From positions 62,001 to 126,000 of the forward strand of contig JADJSH010000009.1 in assembly GCA_016711805.1 (NCBI GenBank): a stretch of 64,000 bases of DNA, given 5' to 3'. This stretch comes from Bacteroidota bacterium. Its GTDB lineage: Bacteria; Bacteroidota; Bacteroidia; B-17B0; Aurantibacillaceae. Below, piece after piece: positions 16,908-25,260 of this stretch; position 1 is the first letter of the stretch, and the number at the start of each line of letters is the position of its first letter. Under the pieces are notes generated by a model. It was not told where the DNA came from, ran no database searches, and saw nothing but the letters and a program-made list of their open reading frames with translations. The translations under genes and the position numbers were made by a program.

Positions 16908-18047
16908 TTATTTTAATAATTCTAATAAGTTATCTGTAATATATTTCAATGTTTCTTCATCCATTTCGGTATGCATAGGCAGAGATAAAACCGTTGCACA
17001 TAATTTTTCTGTTACGGGGAAATCTCCTTTTTTAAATCGATCGCTCTTGTAAGCGTTTTGTTCATGCAATGGAATAGGGTAGTAGATCATTGCTGGAATT
17101 CCACGTTCCGATAGTTGCTCTCTTAATTTAGTTCTATCAACACCGTTTAATTGCAAGGTGTATTGATGAAACACATGTGTTGAGTTTTTCGCTCTTACAG
17201 GTGTTTTTAATTTTGGATGATTGGCTAATGCTTTATCATAATAGTCTGCGGCCATATTGCGAGCAGCAGCATATTCATCTAAGTGTTTTAGTTTTGCTTT
17301 TAATACAACCGCTTGTATGGTATCTAAACGAGAGTTAACTCCCAATACGTCATGCACGTACTGTACGCTTTGACCGTGATGCGCTACCATGCGTAATTTT
17401 TTCGCTAATTCATCATCGTTCGTGTAAATTGCACCACCATCACCGTAGCAACCTAAATTTTTACATGGGAAGAAAGATGTACAACCAATTGTTCCAATGG
17501 TTCCAGCTTTCGCTTTTTTACCATCGCTATATGTATAATCTGCACCAATTGCTTGCGCTACATCTTCAATCACAAATAAATTATGTTTTTTTGCTAAGGC
17601 CATAATACGTTCCATATCGGCACATTGTCCAAATAAATGCACTGGCACAATAGCTTTTGTTTTTGGAGTAATCGCTTTCTCAATCGCTTCAATGTCAATA
17701 TCAAATGTGTCAGGATACACATCCACTAAAACAGGCGTCAATCCTAATAATCCAATTACTTCGGCAGTTGCTACATAAGTAAAACTAGCGGTAATGACTT
17801 CATCACCAGGTTTTAAATCCAAAGCCATCATAGCAATTTGCAAAGCATCCGTTCCATTGGCACATGGAATTACATGCTTTACATTTAAATATTTTTCTAA
17901 ATCTGCTTGAAATTCTTTTACCGCTGGACCATTAATAAAAGCTGTGGTATTTATCACTTCTTGAATACCAGCATCAACTTCTGCTTTTATTTTTTCGTAT
18001 TGACCTTTTAGGTCAACCATTTGTATTTTTTTGGTAAGAGTCGCCAT
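16908..18047 (-). CDS. DegT/DnrJ/EryC1/StrS family sugar aminotransferase
   Basis: This 379-residue PLP enzyme belongs to the DegT/EryC1/StrS sugar aminotransferases. The PLP lysine is about residue 196 in FFPCKNLGCYGDGGA; GTDALQIAMMAL and IEDVAQAIGA are the phosphate- and ring-binding segments. The closest group by pattern is WbpE/WlbC-like, which aminate a 3-keto UDP-sugar acid, but other keto-sugars are possible. I start at ATG 18047; the frame continues four codons upstream to TTG 18059. With ugd and the decarboxylase downstream, it suggests synthesis of an amino sugar for a surface glycan. Confidence 0.9.
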   Translation of the reverse strand: MATLTKKIQMVDLKGQYEKIKAEVDAGIQEVINTTAFINGPAVKEFQADLEKYLNVKHVIPCANGTDALQIAMMALDLKPGDEVITASFTYVATAEVIGLLGLTPVLVDVYPDTFDIDIEAIEKAITPKTKAIVPVHLFGQCADMERIMALAKKHNLFVIEDVAQAIGADYTYSDGKKAKAGTIGTIGCTSFFPCKNLGCYGDGGAIYTNDDELAKKLRMVAHHGQSVQYVHDVLGVNSRLDTIQAVVLKAKLKHLDEYAAARNMAADYYDKALANHPKLKTPVRAKNSTHVFHQYTLQLNGVDRTKLREQLSERGIPAMIYYPIPLHEQNAYKSDRFKKGDFPVTEKLCATVLSLPMHTEMDEETLKYITDNLLELLK

Positions 18048-18121
18048 TCTATGCTTCAAATTGTATCATGCGAATATAACGATTTTGCTATACTAAATTG
18101 GCTGTAAAATGAAAATAATTT

Positions 18122-18206
18122 GGAGCTTTTTCCCGCTTTTCGCTGGATCTTTTTTTAGCTTCGAGAACCTTAGCTACCAAAAAAGAATACCGCTACAATC
18201 GGGGCT
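18122..18206. repeat. CCCGC...GGGGCT hairpin element (dispersed Bacteroidota-type repeat)
   Basis: In the 344-base gap between the aminotransferase start and the helicase stop lies a structured 85-base unit. It begins GGAGCTTTTTCCCGC and ends CGCTACAATCGGGGCT. An internal hairpin pairs TTTTTTTAGCT (18150-18160) with AGCTACCAAAAAA (18172-18184) across a two-base bulge, and the outer GAGC/CCCG pair weakly with CGGGGCT. From memory, similar units are scattered in Flavobacterium-like genomes, but I cannot search for them here. No other copy occurs in this window. Confidence 0.55.
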
Positions 18207-18233
18207 ATCATGTTAATTCCATTTAAACTATTG

Positions 18234-18366
18234 CATACGTTGGTAATTGTGCGGCTGATTTTGGCAATTCGGAGCGGACTGCCATTCTGCGAAGTTGTTG
18301 CGGGGCAAATGGAAGTCAGCGAATTGCCTTGACTTTTTGTTTCTTTTTCGTCAAGGAAAAAGAAAA
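18234..18366. repeat. Interlocking-stem repeat, copy 1
   Basis: This 133-base non-coding element shares blocks with 24902-25052: CATACGTTGGTAATxGTGCGGCTG at its start, GGAGCG, TTGCGAAG, and a structured tail. In the tail, TTTCTTTTTC (18340-18349) pairs with GAAAAAGAAA (18356-18365), and the six-base loop GTCAAG (18350-18355) can itself pair with CTTGAC (18328-18333). Together with the hairpin element before it, this fills the gene-free stretch 18048-18391. I see no gene there. Confidence 0.7.
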
Positions 18367-18391
18367 TATAGTTAAAAATAAAAATTAAGTA

Positions 18392-19816
18392 TTATTCGAA
18401 GAACTCATCCGAAAAATTCATCAAATAAACCTTTTCACTTGCTCTGGTAAAAGCCGTATACAACCATCTAATATATTCTACATTTAACATCTCTTTAGTT
18501 AAATAACCTTGGTCAATAAATACACAAGGCCATTGTCCACCTTGAGCTTTGTGGCAAGTAACAGCGTAGTTAAATTTAACCTGCAAGGCATTAAAATAGG
18601 GGTTCTTTCGCAAATAAGCCATCCGTAAACCCTTGATGGGTTCATCAGCGACATCTTCCATCACGTTAGCAAATAAATCTTGCTGTTGATCTTTGGTTAA
18701 TGAGGGAACTTCAGTATAAATTGAATCTAATAATAAATTTACGGTTAGTTCGGGTATGTTTTCGTAGTCGCTTAATTTTACAATACATTCCGCAAAATTA
18801 AATCCATATAATTCTTTGCGTCTTACAATTTTTTTAATTTCTAAACTATCTCCATTAGCAATAAATCCAGCTTCTGATTTTTCATCTAACCAAAAATAAT
18901 TGTTTTTTACCACCATCATTAAATCGCCACCACACAAATCTTCGTCCATGTAACGAACTCGGGCGCGAACTGCTTGGTTAAATAAATTTGCTCTTTTATT
19001 ACTACGCGTTACTAGTAATACATCATTATAACCGTAGTTGCTATAGGCAGTATTTAAAGCATCTTCCAAGTCTTCGCCTGTTAATCTAACAACATCTTTA
19101 TGTAAACTTATCTTCGGGAATTCATCTTTAAAATTATTGATGCATTCGCGCAAATGAGTGGCATTTTTTAAAATTCCACTGGCATCTTCTTGCCTTGCTA
19201 CTTGTTTTAATTCAATGTGTTTTATTTGTAAACTATAACTTGCTTTTAAGTAGTCTATATTTAAAGCAGGACTTTCGTTGCTGCCAATTGGTGGTAATTG
19301 AGCGGTATCTCCTACTAAAATAATTTTACAATTTGCGCCACTAAAAACATATTCTAACAAACTTTCTAATAAGCTATGATAAACGGAATCCGAGGTTGGA
19401 TTATCTAATCCAATCATGGATGCTTCATCAACTACAAAAATGGTGTTGGTGTGTTTATTTTCGGCTAGCGAAAATGCTACACCGCCATCGTGCGTTGGTA
19501 TTTTTATAAATATTTTTTTATGTATAGTTTGTGCTGGCTTTTTTGAATAGTTTGATAGAACTTTGGCAGCACGACCTGTTGGTGCTAACAGTACACTTTT
19601 CCATTTAAAATTGGGTAACGTTTTTGATAGTGCCGCTACCATATTGGTTTTACCGGTACCAGCATAACCTTTAATGACCATGATTTCTCGTTCGTTTTTA
19701 TTGCTGATAAACTCTGATAGTAAAGCAATTAACGTAGATTGATCTGAGGTAGGAACAAAACTTAAGTGACTTAAAAATATGGAAGTAAAAGAATTACTTG
19801 AGTTTAAATTATTCAA
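18392..19816 (-). CDS. RecD-like ATP-dependent helicase (superfamily 1B)
   Basis: This 474-residue protein is a stand-alone RecD/Dda-like helicase. Walker A (GYAGTGKT) is at residues 50-57, Walker B is VVDEASMIG near residue 130, the glutamine motif region QLPPIGS follows, and the UvrD_C_2-type motif VTCHKAQGGQW is near the C-terminus with motif VI in TAFTRASEKV. It lacks the long N-terminal domain of RecD and RecD2. Such proteins unwind DNA 5' to 3' and act in repair or replication restart. It is the last gene of a minus-strand run, 2 bases after the PorP/SprF-like gene. Confidence 0.88.
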   Translation of the reverse strand: MNNLNSSNSFTSIFLSHLSFVPTSDQSTLIALLSEFISNKNEREIMVIKGYAGTGKTNMVAALSKTLPNFKWKSVLLAPTGRAAKVLSNYSKKPAQTIHKKIFIKIPTHDGGVAFSLAENKHTNTIFVVDEASMIGLDNPTSDSVYHSLLESLLEYVFSGANCKIILVGDTAQLPPIGSNESPALNIDYLKASYSLQIKHIELKQVARQEDASGILKNATHLRECINNFKDEFPKISLHKDVVRLTGEDLEDALNTAYSNYGYNDVLLVTRSNKRANLFNQAVRARVRYMDEDLCGGDLMMVVKNNYFWLDEKSEAGFIANGDSLEIKKIVRRKELYGFNFAECIVKLSDYENIPELTVNLLLDSIYTEVPSLTKDQQQDLFANVMEDVADEPIKGLRMAYLRKNPYFNALQVKFNYAVTCHKAQGGQWPCVFIDQGYLTKEMLNVEYIRWLYTAFTRASEKVYLMNFSDEFFE

Positions 19817-19818
19817 AA

Positions 19819-20778
19819 TTAAAAATCAAAATTAGGACATTTGGCAACATTACGGCGTCCTTTATCTAAGCCCATAGATGTAAACATGGGTGTAACACCA
19901 ATCATAAATTCTAAAGAGTTAGTAGCGGCAGAATTAATGCGGTTGATCGAATAATCGTAAGCAAAACCAGCAGTTACATTTTGCCAAATTCTTATTTGCA
20001 TAATTCCCGAAATAAAATCTTTATTTCTGATGGTTGCGCCAACTCCAATTCTTTTTCTGTAATATGCCATCACGTTTAATTCTAAACTTGGGATATTAAT
20101 GAATGAAGAGTGAATATGAATTGCAGGAACAACTGTAAATCCATTGTCCATAAAAAGTCTTTTTCCGTATGATAAATATAACTGAGGTGTTAATACAGAC
20201 TTGTTGCCAATTTGCTTATCGCCTTGCACTTGTCTTACTTTAAAAATTTGTTGAACAGATAAATCGAAAAACATTTTTTTATTATAAATTCTGATGCCCG
20301 GAATAAAGTCGGGATAAGCATAAAAGTAACTTGGATAGGTAGCGGCATATACTGGATCAGATTCCGAGATGGTTCCTCTAGCAAGCGCAAATCTTTTTAC
20401 GCCAGCAAATACACCAAACGACATTGTGTATTTAGTGGTAATGGGTAAGTGCAATGTATATGAACCATATATGCCAACATTTTGAAAAATACCTGCTTTT
20501 TCTTGAGATAAATAAACGCCTGCATTATGCCAACGCTTATAACTTCTTTCTGGTTTAAATGTATAATTAGCGCTTATGAAATTGGATGCTGGAGCATAAT
20601 CAAAACCTACCCATTGCTTTCTTAGTCCAGTAATCACTTCTAATTTTCCGTTAATATTACTGCCAGCCGCAGCAGGATTATTACCATAACTATTAAAGGT
20701 AAATTGAGTGTATTGACCAGTTTGTTGAGCAGCACTTGTCAGATATAAAAACAAAAATATGTAGAGGATATATTTCAC
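19819..20778 (-). CDS. PorP/SprF family T9SS outer-membrane protein
   Basis: This 319-residue protein has a signal peptide (MKYILYIFLFLYLTSAAQ) and the features of the PorP/SprF family: an N-terminal GQYTQFTFNSYGNNPAAAGSN segment, alternating beta strands of an outer-membrane barrel, and the IRKQWVGFDYAP-like piece shared with the protein at 25261. PorP/SprF proteins are needed for T9SS export or surface attachment, in particular of type B CTD cargo. The gene starts on the last base of the type B CTD gene upstream, so the two form a cargo-plus-partner pair. Confidence 0.88.
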   Translation of the reverse strand: MKYILYIFLFLYLTSAAQQTGQYTQFTFNSYGNNPAAAGSNINGKLEVITGLRKQWVGFDYAPASNFISANYTFKPERSYKRWHNAGVYLSQEKAGIFQNVGIYGSYTLHLPITTKYTMSFGVFAGVKRFALARGTISESDPVYAATYPSYFYAYPDFIPGIRIYNKKMFFDLSVQQIFKVRQVQGDKQIGNKSVLTPQLYLSYGKRLFMDNGFTVVPAIHIHSSFINIPSLELNVMAYYRKRIGVGATIRNKDFISGIMQIRIWQNVTAGFAYDYSINRINSAATNSLEFMIGVTPMFTSMGLDKGRRNVAKCPNFDF

Positions 20779-21326
20779 TATCTGATAATACTTATTGGAC
20801 CTTTAATGAATTTGTTTTTATCTGTTTTTGAAAAAAATAAAATGTAATAGTAAGTTGCATCGGGTAGAGGCAATCCTAAACTTCTTCCATCCCAAGGAAT
20901 GTATGTTAATGATTGATGATGTACTTGCTGCCCCCAACGGTTATAGACAAATAAATCAAAATCAGGAAAATTGTTAATGCGGCCAATACTCCAAGTATCA
21001 TTAAATCCATCTGAGTTTGGCGTGAAATGTGTTTCAGGAGTTGGCTCACAAATTAGTTCTTCGATAATAAAATGGATAGTAGTATCTTTTCCATTGTCGG
21101 CAGTTACTTTTACCGAATACTCTCCAGGTTGTAATTCTGAAACACTATTTGCAATGGTTCCATTACTCCATAAATATTGAATAGGTAAAGAGGTCGTACT
21201 AGCTGTAACAGATGCCTCAGCTAATTTACAAGGTTCTTCTAGTTTGCTAAACGTAACTGATAGATCTTGAGCTTGTGTTGCAAATCCAACGCATATATAA
21301 CATACTATATAAATGTATTTCATCAT
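20778..21326 (-). CDS. Small secreted protein with type B T9SS C-terminal domain (CHU_C)
   Basis: This 182-residue protein has a signal peptide ending near TQAQ and a C-terminal gliding-motility-associated (type B, CHU_C) domain: FTPNSDGFNDTW, then LFVYNRWGQQVH and YYYILFF. Between them is only about 75 residues, a single SprB-like/Ig-type repeat (SNGTIANSVSELQPGEYSVKV). Typical type B cargo such as SprB is many hundreds to thousands of residues long, so this is a minimal version. It overlaps the TPR gene by 4 bases and the PorP/SprF-like gene by 1 base, consistent with coupled production. Confidence 0.88.
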   Translation of the reverse strand: MMKYIYIVCYICVGFATQAQDLSVTFSKLEEPCKLAEASVTASTTSLPIQYLWSNGTIANSVSELQPGEYSVKVTADNGKDTTIHFIIEELICEPTPETHFTPNSDGFNDTWSIGRINNFPDFDLFVYNRWGQQVHHQSLTYIPWDGRSLGLPLPDATYYYILFFSKTDKNKFIKGPISIIR

Positions 21327-22027
21327 TTACAAAAGTTTTGAATTAAATCGTTAGCAGCTTCAATTCCTTCTGTTTTAGCAGCATTTAAAGTTTCACAAGC
21401 ATTTACATTATCGCCGTTTTGAGAATACGCATACGTTAAAGCAATATAAGCTTCCGTATAATGTTGATCAATAGCAATTGCTTTTTTGTAATCCAAAATA
21501 GCAGCGGTATAGTTCTCAGAAATTTCATGCCAATAACCTCTGTTGTAAAAAGCCATCGCATAGTTTGGATTAATTGTAATGCACTTATCTAAATCCTTAA
21601 TGGCATTTGTATAATCTTCTAACAAGCCTTTTGCTAATGCCATATTATATAAGGCTTTTTCGTGGTTAGGATTGGCATCAATGACTTTATTGAAGTATGA
21701 AATAGCATCTGGATATTTTTCTTTTTTAGCAGAAATTAATCCCTTCAAAAAATAAGCTTCGTAATAATTGGGATTTAATTGCTGTAATTGAGAAATAGAA
21801 ATGGTTGCCTCTTTTAATTGATTTAATTTTATTTGAGAGTAAGCTTTTAAATATAATATACTATCAAAATGAATTTGTGATGAATTCATCGAATTGATTT
21901 CATCAATCGTTAATTGATAGTTTTTTGTGCTGAAAGTTTCTTTTACTTTTTGTGCATTCGTCTGACTAGTGCCATAAACACTAACCAAAATAAATAACGC
22001 ACATAAATATTTTAAACTTAATTTCAA
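21323..22027 (-). CDS. Exported tetratricopeptide repeat protein
   Basis: This 234-residue protein has an N-terminal signal segment (LKYLCALFILVSVYGTSQTNAQ) and about five TPR motifs from residue 55 to 220, for example the repeat with consensus A-x-x-F/Y-N-x-A-I-x-x-Y-x-x-A-I. It should be periplasmic and act as a protein-binding scaffold; no enzyme domain is seen. The stop overlaps the start of the small type B CTD gene by 4 bases, and ispG ends 15 bases upstream. Position suggests a helper of the CTD/PorP pair, which is inferred from context only. Confidence 0.78.
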   Translation of the reverse strand: MKLSLKYLCALFILVSVYGTSQTNAQKVKETFSTKNYQLTIDEINSMNSSQIHFDSILYLKAYSQIKLNQLKEATISISQLQQLNPNYYEAYFLKGLISAKKEKYPDAISYFNKVIDANPNHEKALYNMALAKGLLEDYTNAIKDLDKCITINPNYAMAFYNRGYWHEISENYTAAILDYKKAIAIDQHYTEAYIALTYAYSQNGDNVNACETLNAAKTEGIEAANDLIQNFCK

Positions 22028-22042
22028 TTATTTTTTTTCTAC

Positions 22043-24001
22043 TTACAACTTTTCAATCCAATCGCCATGTTCTTTAATTAAATCAATTAATTCATTCACG
22101 GCATTGTCACTAGGCACATTTTTTTTCACGACTTCTTTCCCTTTATATAAAGAAATTTTTCCAACACCCACACCCACGTATCCATAATCAGCATCAGCCA
22201 TTTCGCCTGGCCCGTTTACAATACAACCCATAATACCAATCTTTATTCCTTTTAAATGGTCGGTGCGTTCACGTATTTTAGAAGTAGTTTCTTGTAAATC
22301 AAATAAGGTTCTTCCGCAACTTGGGCAGCTAATGTATTCTGTTTTACTGATGCGAGTTCTTGTAGCTTGTAAAATTCCAAATGCAGTTGAATTAGCTACT
22401 TGTGGCGAAGTGCAATTTTGTTGTTTTAACCATAAACCATCTCCTAAGCCATCTAGCAATAAAGCTCCAACTTCCGCTGACGAACCTAATTGAAAATCTT
22501 GCTCAGAAATATCTTTATAATTTCGTTTAACGATAATTGGGAGTTGAACTCCTTGCTCTGTTAATGAAATAAACAATCTTCTCAATTCAGGCATTGCATG
22601 AGGATTAAAACTATCCGCTATTAAAACAATATTTTTAGTGTTTTTAATTTTTGAAACAAATTCTGGAGTTAGCACTTCTTTTGTAACTGCCACAAAATTT
22701 AATTCAGGATGCGTTTTTTCGCTTTTAAAAAATTCTTCTCCGCAAAATAGAGGATATTGTCTTAAAGGATTTTCTAATTCTTTCCATGCTTCCGAATTAT
22801 AAATAATTCCTAATGTTCCAGGAATATCAAAATCAACATGATTGTTGCCTACATATACATAATCGCAAGCTAAATCATTAATATTCCATTTATCTAAAGG
22901 AACTGAATAGTTGTAGCCAACAGGGAAAAATGTAGCAGGACTAATACTTTCTCTTTCGCTAAAATCAGCTATAATACGAGGTACGTTATGCCCACCAATA
23001 TTGTTTACAGAAATAGATTCTCTCCTTTGATAATCGTATGGATTGTAGGACAATTTTACTTTACCATTCTCCGAATGTAAAGACTCAATTAATTGATGTT
23101 GTTTTAATTTTTCTTCACTGTATCTATCTACAAGGGCCTTAGCTACTGGAATTTCAAATTCAGGATCTTCCGTTAACGAAACTCTTACTGTATCACCTAA
23201 GCCATCTTCTAGTAATGCTCCAATCCCAACAGCCGATTTAATCCTGCCATCTTCACCATCACCAGCTTCAGTTACACCTAAATGTAAAGGATAATTACGG
23301 TTAGTTTCTATCATTTTTTGAACTAACAGTCTGTAAGCTTGTACCATTACTTGTGTGTTACTTGCTTTCATCGAAATCACAATGTTGTGATAGTTCAAGT
23401 CTTCACAAATACGTAAAAATTCAAATGCAGATTCTACCATTCCTAATGGAGTATCTCCGTATCTGCTTAAAATACGATCGCTCAAACTGCCATGGTTTGT
23501 GCCAATTCGCATGGCTGTTCCGTACTCTTTACAAATATTTACTAAGGGTGTAAAACGTTGACGTATCCTTTCTAATTCTTGCTCGTAAGCTGAGTCAGTA
23601 TATTCTATTTCTTCAAACTTTTTCTTATCGGCATAGTTACCTGGATTAACTCTTACTTTTTCAATAATACGAGCTGCAAACTCTGCGGCGTTAGGAGTAA
23701 AATGAATATCAGCAACTAATGGTGTATTGTAACCTGCCGCTACTAATTCTTTTTTTATGACTTCTAAATTTTTTGCTTCGTTTATGCTTGGAGCTGTAAT
23801 TCGCACCAACTCACATCCAGCTTCAATCATTCTAATGCTTTGGGCTACCGTTGCTTTGGTGTCCATAGTATCAGTGGTGGTCATACTCTGTAAACGAATA
23901 GGGTTATTGCCACCAATGCCAATATCACCGATTTTTACTTCACGTGTTACAAAGCGTTTATATTCTGTTAACGAGTTGCTATATGGTAGGTATAATTTCA
24001 T
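22043..24001 (-). CDS. ispG: 4-hydroxy-3-methylbut-2-enyl diphosphate synthase (long IspG)
   Basis: This is IspG/GcpE of the MEP isoprenoid pathway, converting MEcPP to HMBPP. From ATG 24001 it has 652 residues, longer than the 360-400 of E. coli, because of a large inserted domain of about 260 residues between the TIM-barrel (LVADIHFTPNA, KVRVNPGNY) and the Fe-S domain. The [4Fe-4S] ligands are the cysteines of SCPSCGRT and GCIVNGPGE. This three-domain form is known in Bacteroidota, Chlamydia and plants. The frame extends upstream to a TTG at 24028 through a palindromic repeat, so ATG 24001 is the better start. Confidence 0.95.
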   Translation of the reverse strand: MKLYLPYSNSLTEYKRFVTREVKIGDIGIGGNNPIRLQSMTTTDTMDTKATVAQSIRMIEAGCELVRITAPSINEAKNLEVIKKELVAAGYNTPLVADIHFTPNAAEFAARIIEKVRVNPGNYADKKKFEEIEYTDSAYEQELERIRQRFTPLVNICKEYGTAMRIGTNHGSLSDRILSRYGDTPLGMVESAFEFLRICEDLNYHNIVISMKASNTQVMVQAYRLLVQKMIETNRNYPLHLGVTEAGDGEDGRIKSAVGIGALLEDGLGDTVRVSLTEDPEFEIPVAKALVDRYSEEKLKQHQLIESLHSENGKVKLSYNPYDYQRRESISVNNIGGHNVPRIIADFSERESISPATFFPVGYNYSVPLDKWNINDLACDYVYVGNNHVDFDIPGTLGIIYNSEAWKELENPLRQYPLFCGEEFFKSEKTHPELNFVAVTKEVLTPEFVSKIKNTKNIVLIADSFNPHAMPELRRLFISLTEQGVQLPIIVKRNYKDISEQDFQLGSSAEVGALLLDGLGDGLWLKQQNCTSPQVANSTAFGILQATRTRISKTEYISCPSCGRTLFDLQETTSKIRERTDHLKGIKIGIMGCIVNGPGEMADADYGYVGVGVGKISLYKGKEVVKKNVPSDNAVNELIDLIKEHGDWIEKL

Positions 24002-24015
24002 GTTTTTTTGTTCTA

Positions 24016-24054
24016 CTCCCCTCTCCAATTATGGAGAGGGGCAGGGGGGTGAGG
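24016..24054. repeat. CCCCTCTCC...GGAGAGGGG palindromic repeat before ispG
   Basis: A 10-base perfect inverted repeat, CCCCTCTCCA at 24018-24027 and TGGAGAGGGG at 24032-24041, with a four-base loop ATTA, followed by a G-rich tail CAGGGGGGTGAGG. It fills the short space between the cyclase stop (24056) and the ispG ATG (24001). Similar sequences, CCTCTCC-loop-GGAGAGGGGCAGGGG, are widespread intergenic repeats in Bacteroidota as far as I recall. In the transcript it would form a strong hairpin just upstream of the ispG start. Confidence 0.65.
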
Positions 24055-24055
24055 T

Positions 24056-24805
24056 TTAAAATATCTTATACAAAATAGGTTTACTTGGACTCGCATCATT
24101 TTCAAAACTGGCTATTTGTAAGTTTAAAATATAAGTGCCATCATCCACTTCATTTGGTACATAAATAAATTCGGTAATTGTTTTTTGAAATTGAGTGTTG
24201 CTTGGATATTGCCAGAAAGCATGATGTGCTACTAATTTTCCTTCATCATTTTCACGGTCAATAGATGGCATATCTATCAGTAAATGTTCAATGCCTTTTT
24301 CATTCAAAAACACAATCGCGTCTTGTAAAATATAAGGCGGATTGGTGTTAGAATATTGCATCGTTAATTTATTTAACCCATTTGATAAAGTTCTAATTAC
24401 TATCGCCTCAGGTTTTGTATTTTCTAAAGCAATTTCTAATTGTTTTTTGGTTATCACAAAGTCACCATTTTCAATTTGAGTTGGTAATAAAGTAATAACT
24501 TCTGCTAAAAACATAAATTGCTTTAAGCATTTATTTATGGTTACAAATTCTTTACTAATATGTCCTACACACTCGGTGTGAGTGCCATTTCCATGAGGAT
24601 TAAAGGTGATATTTCTGAAATTAACTGAACCACCTTTATTCACATCACCAATCCACGAACCGTTAGTTACTGGTTCTAATTTCATAGGTTCAACATACCA
24701 TGCACTTGTGCAATTTTTATCATTGCTTAATGGAATCGAAATGTCAATTGGTTGATATAAATCAATCTTATAATCTTTTCCTTTATGAAAAACAGAAGCA
24801 ATCAT
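24056..24805 (-). CDS. Cyclase family protein (KynB-like metal-dependent hydrolase)
   Basis: This 249-residue protein belongs to the cyclase/kynurenine formamidase (PF04199) family. The metal motif HxxGTHxExxxH is seen in NPHGNGTHTECVGH near residues 70-83, and further conserved residues are in LLIDMPSIDRENDEG and the terminal HHAFW. Such enzymes hydrolyse amide or ester bonds, as in N-formylkynurenine, but a tryptophan pathway is not visible around it. No signal peptide. It begins the minus-strand run that leads into ispG, the TPR gene and the T9SS pair. Confidence 0.85.
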   Translation of the reverse strand: MIASVFHKGKDYKIDLYQPIDISIPLSNDKNCTSAWYVEPMKLEPVTNGSWIGDVNKGGSVNFRNITFNPHGNGTHTECVGHISKEFVTINKCLKQFMFLAEVITLLPTQIENGDFVITKKQLEIALENTKPEAIVIRTLSNGLNKLTMQYSNTNPPYILQDAIVFLNEKGIEHLLIDMPSIDRENDEGKLVAHHAFWQYPSNTQFQKTITEFIYVPNEVDDGTYILNLQIASFENDASPSKPILYKIF

Positions 24806-24901
24806 TTATTTTTTCGGTTTAAGAGTTTAAAAGTACAAATTTTCGGTTCTTTGAGCGGGTTGTTTTTGAATTATTGAAAAATAAACTAAAATTGCGTTTC
24901 T

Positions 24902-25052
24902 CATACGTTGGTAATAGTGCGGCTGTTTTTGGCGAAAGGGAGCGAATTGCAATTTTTTCGGCGGTATTGCGAAGACTTTTTGAGCGAGAAAAGAATTGAA
25001 GTTGGTCTTTCGCCTTGAATTTTTGTTTCTTTTTGTTCAAGCAAAAAGAAAA
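24902..25052. repeat. Interlocking-stem repeat, copy 2
   Basis: This second copy of the element at 18234-18366 lies in the 455-base gene-free stretch 24806-25260. It keeps CATACGTTGGTAAT, GTGCGGCTG, GGGAGCG, TTGCGAAG and CGCCTTGAA. The tail stem is TTTCTTTTTG (25026-25035) with CAAAAAGAAA (25042-25051), and the loop TTCAAG (25036-25041) can pair with CTTGAA (25014-25019). Both pairings differ from copy 1 but remain complementary. The rest of the gap holds an imperfect CCTCCAAA/TTTTGGAGG hairpin and the porP leader; I see no gene in it. Confidence 0.7.
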
Positions 25053-25189
25053 ATGAGAAAAGCCAAAAGAAATTATTTCTGAATTCCTCCAAATTCCAAT
25101 TTTGTTGAATCTCTGAAAAGTAAATTTTGGAGGATTTTTGTAAAAATCTTCTTTTTAACAAAAAAAAGTTCAAAAAGTTTGATTTTTAA

Positions 25190-25197
25190 TAAATTTG
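25190..25197 (+). promoter_or_regulatory. Possible Bacteroidota -7 box (TAAATTTG) for the T9SS operon
   Basis: TAAATTTG at 25190-25197 matches the Bacteroidota primary sigma factor -7 pattern TAxxTTTG and lies 63 bases before the ATG of the porP-like gene. A clear -33 TTG box at the usual spacing is not seen, so this is a weak call. Confidence 0.3.
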
Positions 25198-25260
25198 CTC
25201 TAACTTAGTACCCTAGGTATTTTAACTATACTTAACAAAAAACTAAAAAATTGGTATAAC

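Noticed and set aside
22263..24059. Plus-strand open frames opposite ispG (22263-22493, 23353-23553, 23757-24059)
   Set aside because: They are mirror frames of the long, conserved ispG gene and show no family features.
24819..25173. Short open frames in the gap before the porP-like gene
   Set aside because: They run through the interlocking-stem repeat, are rich in Lys, Phe and Arg, and resemble no family.
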